From an uncultured Prevotella sp. (GTDB lineage: Bacteria; Bacteroidota; Bacteroidia; Bacteroidales; Bacteroidaceae), in contig CAJOHP010000132.1 in assembly GCA_905234355.1 (NCBI GenBank), forward strand, positions 1-6,811: a DNA stretch of 6,811 nucleotides, in the 5' to 3' direction. Position numbers and translations under genes: made by a program. Below, piece after piece: positions 1 through 6,245 of this stretch (positions within the stretch are counted from its first letter, which is position 1; every line of letters starts with the position of its first letter). The notes under the pieces are model-generated. The model was not told the DNA's origin. It made no database searches and saw nothing but the letters and a program-made list of their open reading frames with translations.

Positions 1-915
1 ATGATCGGCAGTGAGAAAGAGCAGGTAGTTGTCGCGTCCCACCTGCGCGTCGAGGGCGTCGAGCAGCCGGCCCAAGTCGCGGTCGAGGGCGAGGTAGGCC
101 TCGTCGATGTGCTGTCCGCGTGTGCTCCACTCATGGCCTATCACGTCGGTCTGGGAGTAGCTCACGCAGAGCATGTCGGTGGCCTCGCCCTGTCCCAGTT
201 GCTCGCCCTGTAGGACGGCGATGGCCATGTCGGTGGTGACAGTGCCGCAGAGGGGGCTGAATCCTATGCTGTCGGCCACGGTCTGATAGGCCTTGTCCTT
301 GGCCATGCGGGCATTCTGTCGGCGTGCGTAGTCGGGCAGTTCCTGCATGTAGTAGGTGCTGCTGACGAAGCAGCGCCCCTTCACGTCGAGCCAGTAGGCA
401 GCATTAGCCGAGCGGCCGGCGGGCAGGATGGCGGCGCGGTCCTTGTAGCTCACGCCCACCACCTTCGACCGAAAGTCGGTGTGCATGCGCAGCTGGTCGC
501 CTATGGTGGTGGCCAGCAGGTTGCGGGGCGACATCTGCCCCTTGTTGCTCTTGCTGCCCACGGTCTCCACGCTCTTGTCCTCGGTGCAGTAGGTGCGCCG
601 GCCGTCGATGTAGAAGTTGTTGCCGCAGATGCCGTGCAGCGCCGGCGTAGCCCCTGTATAGACCGAGGTGTGTCCGATGGCCGTGACCGTGGGCACGTAG
701 TTGATGAGGCAGTTGTTGCACGAGAAGCCTTCGCCGATGAGGCGCTTGAAGCCACGGTCGGTGAAGCGCGTGTAGTATCGGTCGAGATAGTCCCAGCGCA
801 TCTGGTCGACCACGACGCCCACCACCAGCTTGGGCTTTTCGCCGAAAGTGGGCTGTGCCCACGACGCTGTGGCAGCTGCACAGAGGAGTGCCACGGCGAT
901 AATCCATCTTTTCAT
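1..915 (-). CDS. PafA-like alkaline phosphatase, exported (3' end outside window)
   Basis: This is the N-terminal 305 residues of an alkaline-phosphatase-superfamily phosphomonoesterase; the frame is open to the left edge. Residues 1-20 form a signal peptide (MKRWIIAVALLCAAATASWA, then QP), so the enzyme acts in the periplasm. Against the characterised PafA phosphatase as I remember it, the active site lines up well: metal ligand D37 in VVDQM, nucleophile T78 in VPTVTAIGHTS, N99 in CGNNFY, the K158/R160 pair in YKDRAAILPAG, D257/H261 in QTDVIGH, and D304-H305 in TADH at the window edge. The last metal histidine should lie beyond the window. PafA is about 546 residues, so a bit more than half is present. 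The start is the ATG directly before the signal peptide. It is the last visible gene of a minus-strand run, 65 bp after the histidine phosphatase. A phosphodiesterase of the same superfamily is possible, but the Lys/Arg pair favours a monoesterase. Confidence 0.9.
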   Translation of the reverse strand, partial: MKRWIIAVALLCAAATASWAQPTFGEKPKLVVGVVVDQMRWDYLDRYYTRFTDRGFKRLIGEGFSCNNCLINYVPTVTAIGHTSVYTGATPALHGICGNNFYIDGRRTYCTEDKSVETVGSKSNKGQMSPRNLLATTIGDQLRMHTDFRSKVVGVSYKDRAAILPAGRSANAAYWLDVKGRCFVSSTYYMQELPDYARRQNARMAKDKAYQTVADSIGFSPLCGTVTTDMAIAVLQGEQLGQGEATDMLCVSYSQTDVIGHEWSTRGQHIDEAYLALDRDLGRLLDALDAQVGRDNYLLFLTADH

Positions 916-967
916 AAGTCGTATCTGTTTTTCTTTCCTGCTGTCATATATAAATATAATAAGGTGT

Positions 968-982
968 AGCGGGCATGCCGCT
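968..982 (-). other. Small hairpin in the intergenic gap between the two phosphatase genes
   Basis: AGCGG (968-972) and CCGCT (978-982) form a perfect 5-bp stem around a 5-nt loop, overlapping the stop codon of the histidine phosphatase gene. On the minus strand it is followed by an A/T-rich stretch reaching to about 940, but not by a clean T-run. It could be a weak attenuator or an RNA processing/stability element between the two genes. The A/T patch also contains a poor match (TATATTTA) to the -7 box. I see nothing else in this 65-bp gap. Confidence 0.2.
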
Positions 983-2282
983 ATTCACTTCTGTCGAGCT
1001 TGCTGCACCAGTACTGGCGCAGCTCGTCCCACCTATAGTAATATGGCGTGGTGGTCTCACCTGCAGGCAGGGTGACCTCACGCTCATTGAGCAGGGCCTT
1101 CACCAGCACGGGGGCGTCGCCTCCCCGTTTGGACTTGTAGAAGACGAGCTGTATGTTGCACGCCATGGGAAAGATGCGGTAGTTCTGCCAGTAGTAGTCC
1201 AGTCGGCTGAGGTCGTCTACACTCACCCCGCAGCCGTCAAGCTCCATGAGACAGGCCAGGGGCATGACGCACACCTCATGGCCGAAGCGCATGGTGGCCT
1301 GTGTCTTGCCGAGGCTCACGCAGCTGTCGGCCGTGGCGATGAAGTTGCGCAGCAGGTTGGTCTGCGAGAAGGGCATCACCCCGCCGGTCTGCGGCGCGGC
1401 GCCATAGTCCAGATACCATCCCACGTTGCGTATGCGCCACTGGTCGTAGAGCTCGTCGGGAGTGAAGAGGGCGAGCATGTCAGGCCCGTCGTCGTGGCTC
1501 TGCATGTTGATGACCACCTCAAAGATGTTGCGCATCAGCGGCCCGGCCTGTATGCTGTCGCGCGTCCATTGCTGGTCGGTGAAGAGCCGCTGCATGAGGC
1601 GCTCGGGGTGGGTCCACAGCCGGGTGAGCGAGTCGCGCACGGGGTGTCCGCGACGGGAGGCCTGCCGCAGGCGGTCGCTCCACCCCTGGTTCAGGTAGTC
1701 CTGCAGGCTCTCGCTCACGTCGTTGTGTATGCGGGCGGTGGGATTGGCCGCCATCAGCTCTTCACACTCGGCTATCATCGAGAGTATGCAGCGGTTGACC
1801 ACCGTGGAGCGGGCATCGATGGCCACGCCCTTCTTCAGGAATATCTCGGGGAAGTGGCGGGCTATGCGCCGGCCTATGCCGTGATGCTGCCGCTCGCCCA
1901 CGGTAGTCAGGTCGCCCAGACGCTTGTAGGTGGTCTTATTGAACAGTTCCAGGCGTCGCAGCACCTCCTGGCCTTCGCGCGACAGCTTGTCCTGCCTGCG
2001 GGCCTTGCGCAGGGGGCGCAGCACACGCTCGTAGTCGTCCTTTCCGATGAGCCATCGCGAGCCATGACGGCCGTAGTGGGTGAAGTAGAAGGGCACATAG
2101 CCCTTCGGCGCCTTGGTGTACTTGAAGTCGGGCAGCTGGCGGTCGTAGTCCAGATAGTTGGAGCCGGCCAGCCAGGCATTCTCACGGAGTGCCCGACATG
2201 CCGGCGACTCGGTGTCGGCAGGCTGAGCACTCACCGCCACGGTGGCGGCCGTGAGAAGGAGAGAGGTGAGAAGACGTTTCAT
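981..2282 (-). CDS. Histidine acid phosphatase (phytase / MINPP-like), exported
   Basis: This 433-residue protein belongs to clade 2 of the histidine phosphatase superfamily, which hydrolyses phosphomonoesters through a phosphohistidine intermediate. Residues 1-19 are a signal peptide (MKRLLTSLLLTAATVAVSA, then QP), placing it in the periplasm. The catalytic motif THYGRHGSRW lies at 68-77, with R72, H73 as the nucleophile and R76. A typical LTTVGERQHHGIGRR segment follows at 125-139, then DARSTVVNRCILS at 156-168, a family signature. The second catalytic site is MRFGHE at 331-336, where H335-E336 takes the place of the more usual HD or HAE. The length fits bacterial MINPP-like enzymes of roughly 400-430 residues. 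Inositol phosphates are possible substrates, but the sequence does not fix the specificity. It starts 23 bp after the flavodoxin gene and precedes the PafA-like gene, so co-transcription is likely. Confidence 0.9.
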   Translation of the reverse strand: MKRLLTSLLLTAATVAVSAQPADTESPACRALRENAWLAGSNYLDYDRQLPDFKYTKAPKGYVPFYFTHYGRHGSRWLIGKDDYERVLRPLRKARRQDKLSREGQEVLRRLELFNKTTYKRLGDLTTVGERQHHGIGRRIARHFPEIFLKKGVAIDARSTVVNRCILSMIAECEELMAANPTARIHNDVSESLQDYLNQGWSDRLRQASRRGHPVRDSLTRLWTHPERLMQRLFTDQQWTRDSIQAGPLMRNIFEVVINMQSHDDGPDMLALFTPDELYDQWRIRNVGWYLDYGAAPQTGGVMPFSQTNLLRNFIATADSCVSLGKTQATMRFGHEVCVMPLACLMELDGCGVSVDDLSRLDYYWQNYRIFPMACNIQLVFYKSKRGGDAPVLVKALLNEREVTLPAGETTTPYYYRWDELRQYWCSKLDRSE

Positions 2283-2305
2283 AAAGCGTGCGTCGTGTAG
2301 TGCTG

Positions 2306-2860
2306 CTACAGGTTCTTCACCAGCGCCTCTATCTTGGCTTTGGTCTCATCGGTCTTCTGCTCATCGACCTTGGCGGTCACGATGCCGGAGTCCTCGGCGT
2401 GCCAGTAGTTACAGATGTCGTGATACTCTGCCGTGGCGCCGGTGTAGACACCGGGCGAATAGGACGACACGAGCAGTGCCATCTTCTTCACCTTGGCAGG
2501 GGCGTTGACGCAGTACATGCGCTGTATGGGAGCCTGTATCTGTGCGCAGAGCGTGAAGTAGTAGATGGGTGCGGCGAGCACCAGCACCTCGGCCTGGGCC
2601 ATCAGCGGGTAGAGCTCCTGCATGTCGTCTTTCTGTATGCAGGCACCATTGCCCTGGTGCCCTCCCTCGATGTTATCAGCATCGTGGGTCCCTCCCTTAT
2701 GGCAGTATTCGCAAGCCAGACAGCCGGCTATCTTCTTGCGCGAGACGTTGACCAGCGTCACCTGGTGACCTGCCGCCTCGGCTGCGTTCTTATACTCTTC
2801 CGCCATCCAGGCGGTGTTGCCATTGGCTCTCGGAGAAGCCTGTAAGATCAGAATGTTCAT
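2306..2860 (-). CDS. Flavodoxin-fold NAD(P)H/FMN-dependent oxidoreductase
   Basis: A cytosolic 184-residue protein of the NADPH-dependent FMN reductase / flavodoxin family with no signal peptide. The N-terminus MNILILQASPRANGNT is strand beta1 followed by the FMN phosphate loop (residues 9-16). EVLVLAAPIYYFTLCAQIQAPIQR (91-114) matches the segment of this family that contacts the isoalloxazine ring and the dimer partner. Cysteines at C47, C50 and C53 (GCLACEYCH), with C74 in GACIQKDDM, match the Cys pattern of iron-sulfur-flavoprotein-like members, which often carry a 4Fe-4S cluster. The spacing from C53 to C74 is longer than I recall for relatives, because of a Gly/His/Asp-rich stretch at about 57-69. 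It is the first gene of the minus-strand run and lies directly behind a good promoter. A redox or quinone-reductase role is likely; the substrate is unknown. Confidence 0.85.
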   Translation of the reverse strand: MNILILQASPRANGNTAWMAEEYKNAAEAAGHQVTLVNVSRKKIAGCLACEYCHKGGTHDADNIEGGHQGNGACIQKDDMQELYPLMAQAEVLVLAAPIYYFTLCAQIQAPIQRMYCVNAPAKVKKMALLVSSYSPGVYTGATAEYHDICNYWHAEDSGIVTAKVDEQKTDETKAKIEALVKNL

Positions 2861-2897
2861 AATCGTTGTGCTTTTTGGAGTTAGTCAGAATATGGTG

Positions 2898-2929
2898 CAA
2901 AGGTAGCAAAAAATCTGCAAACAGCCGAA
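2898..2929 (-). promoter_or_regulatory. Bacteroidota-type promoter for the flavodoxin/phosphatase run
   Basis: On the minus strand TACCTTTG (2905-2898) is an exact match to the -7 consensus TAnnTTTG. TTCG (2929-2926), 20 bp further upstream, is a one-mismatch match to the -33 element TTTG. The box lies about 37 bp before the ATG at 2860, a usual leader length. Transcription should therefore start near 2890. Confidence 0.7.
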
Positions 2930-2964
2930 CAACTGCCGTGCGATTCCACTTTTTTGCCTGTTTT

Positions 2965-2996
2965 TTTGGCCACATGCAGGATTTTACTTACTTTTG
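2965..2996 (+). promoter_or_regulatory. Bacteroidota-type promoter for the lipoprotein/TlpA pair
   Basis: TTTG (2965-2968), 20 bp, then TACTTTTG (2989-2996) is a full match to the sigma-ABfr consensus TTTG / TAnnTTTG with ideal spacing. It lies 52 bp before the ATG at 3049 and stands back to back with the minus-strand promoter, with about 35 bp between the two -33 elements. Confidence 0.75.
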
Positions 2997-3048
2997 CAAC
3001 CAACTCCGTGAACTGGTCCATGTATCATCAGAAAACAGCATTGAGCCG

Positions 3049-3528
3049 ATGAGACCTACTACAGCATGCCTGGTGAGTGTGCTTCTGCTCGTGGGGTGTG
3101 TCTCCACAGCCGAACGCACGCAGCGCAGGGAGGCCCGTGCCGCACAGGTGGCCGAGGCCGTCGCCGCGAGCAGGTTCACCGTGGCCATACGCTCCATGCA
3201 GACACAGCGCTACGGCTCACGCAGCGTCACGTCCGACTTCTTCCTCACCCTGCGGGGCGACACTCTCGTGAGCTATCTGCCCTATCTGGGCCGCGCCTAC
3301 GCCGTGCCGCCGGTCTCACCGCCACAGGGTCTGAACTTCACCGCACCGGTGGAGCGCTCGCCCTGGCAGCAGCTCAGGCACGGCATACGGAGGCTGGAGC
3401 TCAAGGCCAGCACCGACGAAGACACCTATCTCTACCGCATCGACATCAGTCCCGACGGCAGCGTCAGCATCGGTGTGAGAGGACAGGCCCACGACTACAT
3501 CAGCTTCGACGGCGAGTTAGACCTCTGA
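3049..3528 (+). CDS. DUF4251-type lipoprotein
   Basis: This 159-residue lipoprotein begins MRPTTACLVSVLLLVGC. L14-V15-G16-C17 is a lipobox, with C17 as the likely lipidated residue. The ATG at 3049 was chosen over the in-frame ATG at 2866 because it puts the signal peptide at the N-terminus and lies downstream of the promoter. The mature part has a short charged segment (20-40), then FTVAIRSMQTQRYGSRSVTSDFFLTL, then a SYLPYLGRAY segment at about 79-88 and a C-terminal GVRGQAHDYISFDGELDL strand pair. These fit the DUF4251 family, small beta-rich proteins of Bacteroidota with no known function. The residues just after C17 (VSTAER) are not strongly acidic, so there is no clear surface-export signal and the protein may face the periplasm. 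It is followed 34 bp later by a TlpA-like gene and is probably co-transcribed with it. Confidence 0.8.
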   Translation: MRPTTACLVSVLLLVGCVSTAERTQRREARAAQVAEAVAASRFTVAIRSMQTQRYGSRSVTSDFFLTLRGDTLVSYLPYLGRAYAVPPVSPPQGLNFTAPVERSPWQQLRHGIRRLELKASTDEDTYLYRIDISPDGSVSIGVRGQAHDYISFDGELDL

Positions 3529-3531
3529 CAG

Positions 3532-3557
3532 CATTTATCATTTATTATTTATCATTT
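3532..3557 (+). repeat. A/T-rich 7-bp tandem repeat directly upstream of the TlpA-like gene
   Basis: Three consecutive 7-bp units, CATTTAT CATTTAT TATTTAT (3532-3552), plus a partial fourth (CATTT), fill most of the gap between the lipoprotein stop at 3528 and the ATG at 3563. The block stands out in an otherwise GC-rich region. Bacteroidota often use A/T-rich, unstructured leaders in place of a Shine-Dalgarno, so this is likely the translation initiation region of the downstream gene. Copy number could vary by slippage; that is inference. Confidence 0.6.
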
Positions 3558-3562
3558 CCATT

Positions 3563-4678
3563 ATGAAGCGCCTATTCACACAAGCAGTCTTCTTGCTGTG
3601 CATGACTACCGCCACAGCCCAAACCACCGACTTCGTCGTGACCGGCACCTGCCCCACCGACGGCATCAAGGTCTATCTGCACGACGGACAGGCCAACAAC
3701 CAGGCGCTGGACAGTGCCGTCGTGACCGGCGGCCGTTTCAGCTTCCGCGGCAGCAAGCCCCACGACCACCTGCTCGCCGTGAGCCGTTCCGACGACTCAT
3801 GGATGGCCATGTTCTTCTGCGACGGTACGCCCGTAGCCATAGACCTGACCGACTTCACCCTCAAGGGGTCGGCACTCAACGAGCGGCTCAACCGCTACGA
3901 CCTGGGCTCACGGCCGTTTTCCAGGCAGATAGACAGCCTCAACCATCAGTATCAGTCGGTCATGACCGACCCGTCGCTCACCGAGCAGCAGCAACAGCAG
4001 CGCGTGGCTCAGCTGCGACGACAGGCCATGACAGCCATCAGCGGGCTTTCCAGCCACCTGAAGAAGATGCTGAGGGAGAACAGCGACAACCTCGTGCCGG
4101 CCGCCTTCTTCCCCATGATGGCCGGATTGTGGGAGAGCAGCGACGTGGCTGCGGCACTCGACACTTCCGCGCCCTACGTGCAGCACCCCATCGTGCAGGA
4201 CATCAAGCAGGCCTTCGAGCAGCAGCAGGCACGAGAGCAGGCCAGGCAGCAAATCATCGGGAAGCAGTTCACCGACCTCGAGGAGAACGACCCCGACGGC
4301 AAGCCCCACAAGCTGAGCGAGTATGTGGGCAAAGGCCGATGGGTGCTCGTAGACTTCTGGGCGTCGTGGTGCGGTCCCTGCCGGGCCGAGATGCCCAACG
4401 TGGTGGCCAACTACAAGAAGTATCACGACCGGGGATTCGACATCGTGGGACTCTCGTTCGACAACAAGCACGAGTCATGGGTCAAGGCCATCCGCGATCT
4501 CGACATGCCATGGACCCACCTCTCCGACCTGAAGGGCTGGGAGACCGTGGCCTCACAGGTCTACGGCATCATGTCCATCCCCGCCAGCCTGCTCATCGAC
4601 CCGCAAGGCAAGATTGTGGCTCGCGACCTGCGCGGTCCGGCCCTCGGTGCCAAGCTAAAGGAAATCTTCGGCGAGTAG
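3563..4678 (+). CDS. TlpA-like thiol-disulfide oxidoreductase with N-terminal DUF4369-like domain
   Basis: This 371-residue exported protein starts with a signal peptide (MKRLFTQAVFLLCMTTATA, then QTTD). Residues about 22-110 form a beta-rich domain of DUF4369 type (FVVTGTCPTDGIKVYLHDG...). A helical, Gln-rich linker follows at about 120-232, including EQQQQQR at 141-147 and EQQQAREQARQQ at 219-230. The C-terminal domain (about 232-371) is a thioredoxin/AhpC-TSA fold: VLVDFWASWCGPCRAEMPN gives the redox pair C270-C273, and SIPASLLIDPQG contains the cis-proline P340. Such proteins reduce or shuffle disulfides in the periplasm; the N-terminal domain's role is unknown. Cysteines C30 and C86 lie in the N-terminal part. 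It is the second gene after the lipoprotein, and converges with the cobS-like gene 57 bp away. The fold is certain, the client proteins are not. Confidence 0.9.
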   Translation: MKRLFTQAVFLLCMTTATAQTTDFVVTGTCPTDGIKVYLHDGQANNQALDSAVVTGGRFSFRGSKPHDHLLAVSRSDDSWMAMFFCDGTPVAIDLTDFTLKGSALNERLNRYDLGSRPFSRQIDSLNHQYQSVMTDPSLTEQQQQQRVAQLRRQAMTAISGLSSHLKKMLRENSDNLVPAAFFPMMAGLWESSDVAAALDTSAPYVQHPIVQDIKQAFEQQQAREQARQQIIGKQFTDLEENDPDGKPHKLSEYVGKGRWVLVDFWASWCGPCRAEMPNVVANYKKYHDRGFDIVGLSFDNKHESWVKAIRDLDMPWTHLSDLKGWETVASQVYGIMSIPASLLIDPQGKIVARDLRGPALGAKLKEIFGE

Positions 4679-4680
4679 TG

Positions 4681-4732
4681 TGCGCCGCTGTTCGTCCGCA
4701 GCGTCACAAGGTGCCCTGCCGTTTGTCTGCGG
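4681..4732. terminator. Possible weak terminator region between convergent genes
   Basis: The 57 bp between the TlpA-like stop (4678) and the cobS-like stop (4736) carry two overlapping stems. CGCTG (4686-4690) pairs with CAGCG (4699-4703), and CCGCAG (4696-4701) pairs with CTGCGG (4727-4732); they share bases and exclude each other. Neither is followed by a T-run on either strand, so a standard intrinsic terminator is not clearly present. I list it because convergent genes need termination here. Confidence 0.2.
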
Positions 4733-4735
4733 TGC

Positions 4736-5461
4736 TCATGCCAGCCCCATGCAGTAGGCAGCGGTGAGCAGTATGGCCAGCTCGCACAGCAGGAAGCAGG
4801 CACTACGGCAGCTGGACGTGTAGCCTCGCAGCCGTGCCGCCACTACCCTATAGAGGGCATACATCACCACGCAAGGCACGGCTATCAGGAGCTGCCAGTC
4901 GGCCTCTGTGCCGAGCAGCCAGCAGCAGGCCAGGCCTGGCAGCAGTCCCTCCAAGGCCAGTATGATGCCCTCTCGCACCCCCATGGTGCGATAGACCGAC
5001 AGCCGGCTGTCCGCACCGTCGGGTATGTAGGGGAGCATCATCGCTATCTGCGACGACAGCATCCGGGCAAAGGGGTCGGCAGCGAACACCGTCAGCGCCG
5101 CATGCCTGGGCTCCAGCACATAGAGTGCAACAGCCAGCGCACCACAGTAGACCGCCACAGCCAGCACGCCCGGCACGCCCGCCCTTTTGCGGCTCATGGC
5201 CGCGACGATGGTACTGCGGTCACGACCGTGTCGCACCATGCCGTCGGCAAAGTGGGCAAGGCCGAGCTCGTGGTACCCTCGCGTCAGCGCCATGCGCACG
5301 GCCATGGCCAGCAGCACTGCCACGCCGTAGGGCAGCCACTCACTGCCAAGCCACAGTGTGGCGGCCATGCCCCCGCCCGTAAGCCATCCCACAAGAGGCC
5401 AGTGCTCCCTGACCACCGTCTTCCACCATCTCTTTGTCGGTTTCTCCTGTTTCATCGGCAT
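4736..5461 (-). CDS. cobS: CobS-like (adenosylcobinamide-GDP ribazoletransferase family) membrane protein with altered acidic motifs
   Basis: A 241-residue multi-spanning membrane protein of the CobS family. CobS joins adenosylcobinamide-GDP and alpha-ribazole at the last steps of cobalamin synthesis in the inner membrane. Family marks: WPLVGWLTGGGMAATLWL (21-38), HELGLAHFADG (64-74), SSQIAMMLPY (136-145) with a following VYRTM, and GYTSSCRSACFLLCELAILL (213-232). From memory, functional CobS proteins have HxDGLADxxDG, M(K/R)DS and TGD at these sites. Here they read HELGLAHFADG, MSRK (89-92) and TSS (215-217), so four of five acidic residues are gone and only D73 remains. The N-terminal FxTRxP segment is also missing. 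The frame is intact. The start is ATG at 5461, with ATG at 5455 an alternative; both lie just after kdsB (18 bp). It may be inactive, repurposed, or a strongly diverged enzyme. Confidence 0.75.
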   Translation of the reverse strand: MPMKQEKPTKRWWKTVVREHWPLVGWLTGGGMAATLWLGSEWLPYGVAVLLAMAVRMALTRGYHELGLAHFADGMVRHGRDRSTIVAAMSRKRAGVPGVLAVAVYCGALAVALYVLEPRHAALTVFAADPFARMLSSQIAMMLPYIPDGADSRLSVYRTMGVREGIILALEGLLPGLACCWLLGTEADWQLLIAVPCVVMYALYRVVAARLRGYTSSCRSACFLLCELAILLTAAYCMGLA

Positions 5462-5479
5462 CGTTTCCTTTCCGTCTTA

Positions 5480-6226
5480 TCAGTGTTTCATGGCGGCCAG
5501 GAAGTGCTCGGCACGCACCAGGTCGTCGGGTGTGTCGATGCCCACCGTCTCGACGTCGGTCAGGCCCACGCGTATGCGGTAGCCGTGCTGCAGCCATCGC
5601 AGCTGCTCCAGGCTCTCAGCCTTCTCCAGCGGACTCTGCGGCAGCCGGGTGATGGCGCTGAGCACCTCGCGGCGGTAGGCATAGAGGCCGATGTGCTTCA
5701 GAAAGGTGAACGCCGAGAGCCACTCCTCGCGCTCCCTGCCCCTGACATAGGGTATGAGCGAACGGCTGAAGTAGAGGGCATATCCACGCATGTCGGTCAC
5801 AATCTTCGGCGAGTTGGGGTTTTCGGCAGCCTCCATCGAGTCGAAGGGCTTGCCCAGCGTGCATATCTGCGCCTCGCTATCGTCGAAGAGGGCCTTGAGC
5901 GTGTCTATCTGCGACGGCTGGATGAAGGGCTCGTCGCCCTGCACATTGACTATCACGTCGGCGTCGGTACCTATCGTCTGTGCCGCCTCCTCTATGCGGT
6001 CTGTGCCGCTCTGGTGGTCGCTGCGCGTCATCACGGCCCGACCGCCAAACTGCTCTACCGCGGTGGCGATGCGCTCGTCGTCGGTAGCCACCCACGCCTC
6101 GCCCAGCACACTGCTCACCTGGGTATAGACCCGCTCTATCACGGTCTTGCCGCCAAGCATAGCCAGCGGCTTGCCCGGAAAGCGCGACGACGCATAGCGG
6201 GCAGGGATGATTCCTATGAACTTCAT
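5480..6226 (-). CDS. kdsB: 3-deoxy-manno-octulosonate cytidylyltransferase (CMP-Kdo synthetase)
   Basis: KdsB transfers CMP from CTP to Kdo in the cytosol, giving CMP-Kdo for the inner core of lipopolysaccharide. The protein is 248 residues, the same as the E. coli enzyme. Visible motifs: the nucleotide-binding start IIPARYASSRFPGKPL (6-21), VATDDERI (46-53), SDHQSGTDRIEEA (69-81), the metal site NVQGDEPFI (94-102) with D98, KHIGLYAYRREVL (177-189), ESLEQLRWL (204-212), and VGIDTPDDL (228-236), whose aspartate is the second metal ligand. Nothing essential appears missing. The gene begins 19 bp after the ridA stop and ends in a TGA-TAA double stop 18 bp before the cobS-like ATG, in the same frame as that gene. 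It is the middle gene of a tight operon. Confidence 0.97.
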   Translation of the reverse strand: MKFIGIIPARYASSRFPGKPLAMLGGKTVIERVYTQVSSVLGEAWVATDDERIATAVEQFGGRAVMTRSDHQSGTDRIEEAAQTIGTDADVIVNVQGDEPFIQPSQIDTLKALFDDSEAQICTLGKPFDSMEAAENPNSPKIVTDMRGYALYFSRSLIPYVRGREREEWLSAFTFLKHIGLYAYRREVLSAITRLPQSPLEKAESLEQLRWLQHGYRIRVGLTDVETVGIDTPDDLVRAEHFLAAMKH

Positions 6227-6245
6227 AACAGATCGGCGTGTGGGT

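Noticed and set aside
404..907. 167-codon minus-strand frame within the PafA-like gene
   Set aside because: It is a frame-shifted reading of the phosphatase gene, whose true frame runs from 915 to the window edge with all active-site residues.
975..2300. Open 441-codon frame on the plus strand opposite the histidine phosphatase
   Set aside because: It is the mirror of a real gene in GC-rich DNA with few codons that give antisense stops. The protein is His/Val/Gly-rich with no recognisable domain, while the minus strand has a signal peptide and catalytic motifs.
2866..3048. 61-codon N-terminal extension of the lipoprotein from the ATG at 2866
   Set aside because: It would place both promoters inside the coding region and bury the lipobox in the middle of the protein.
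3598..4767. Open 389-codon frame in another plus frame of the TlpA-like gene
   Set aside because: Arg/Pro/His-rich out-of-frame translation of a gene with clear thioredoxin motifs in the correct frame.
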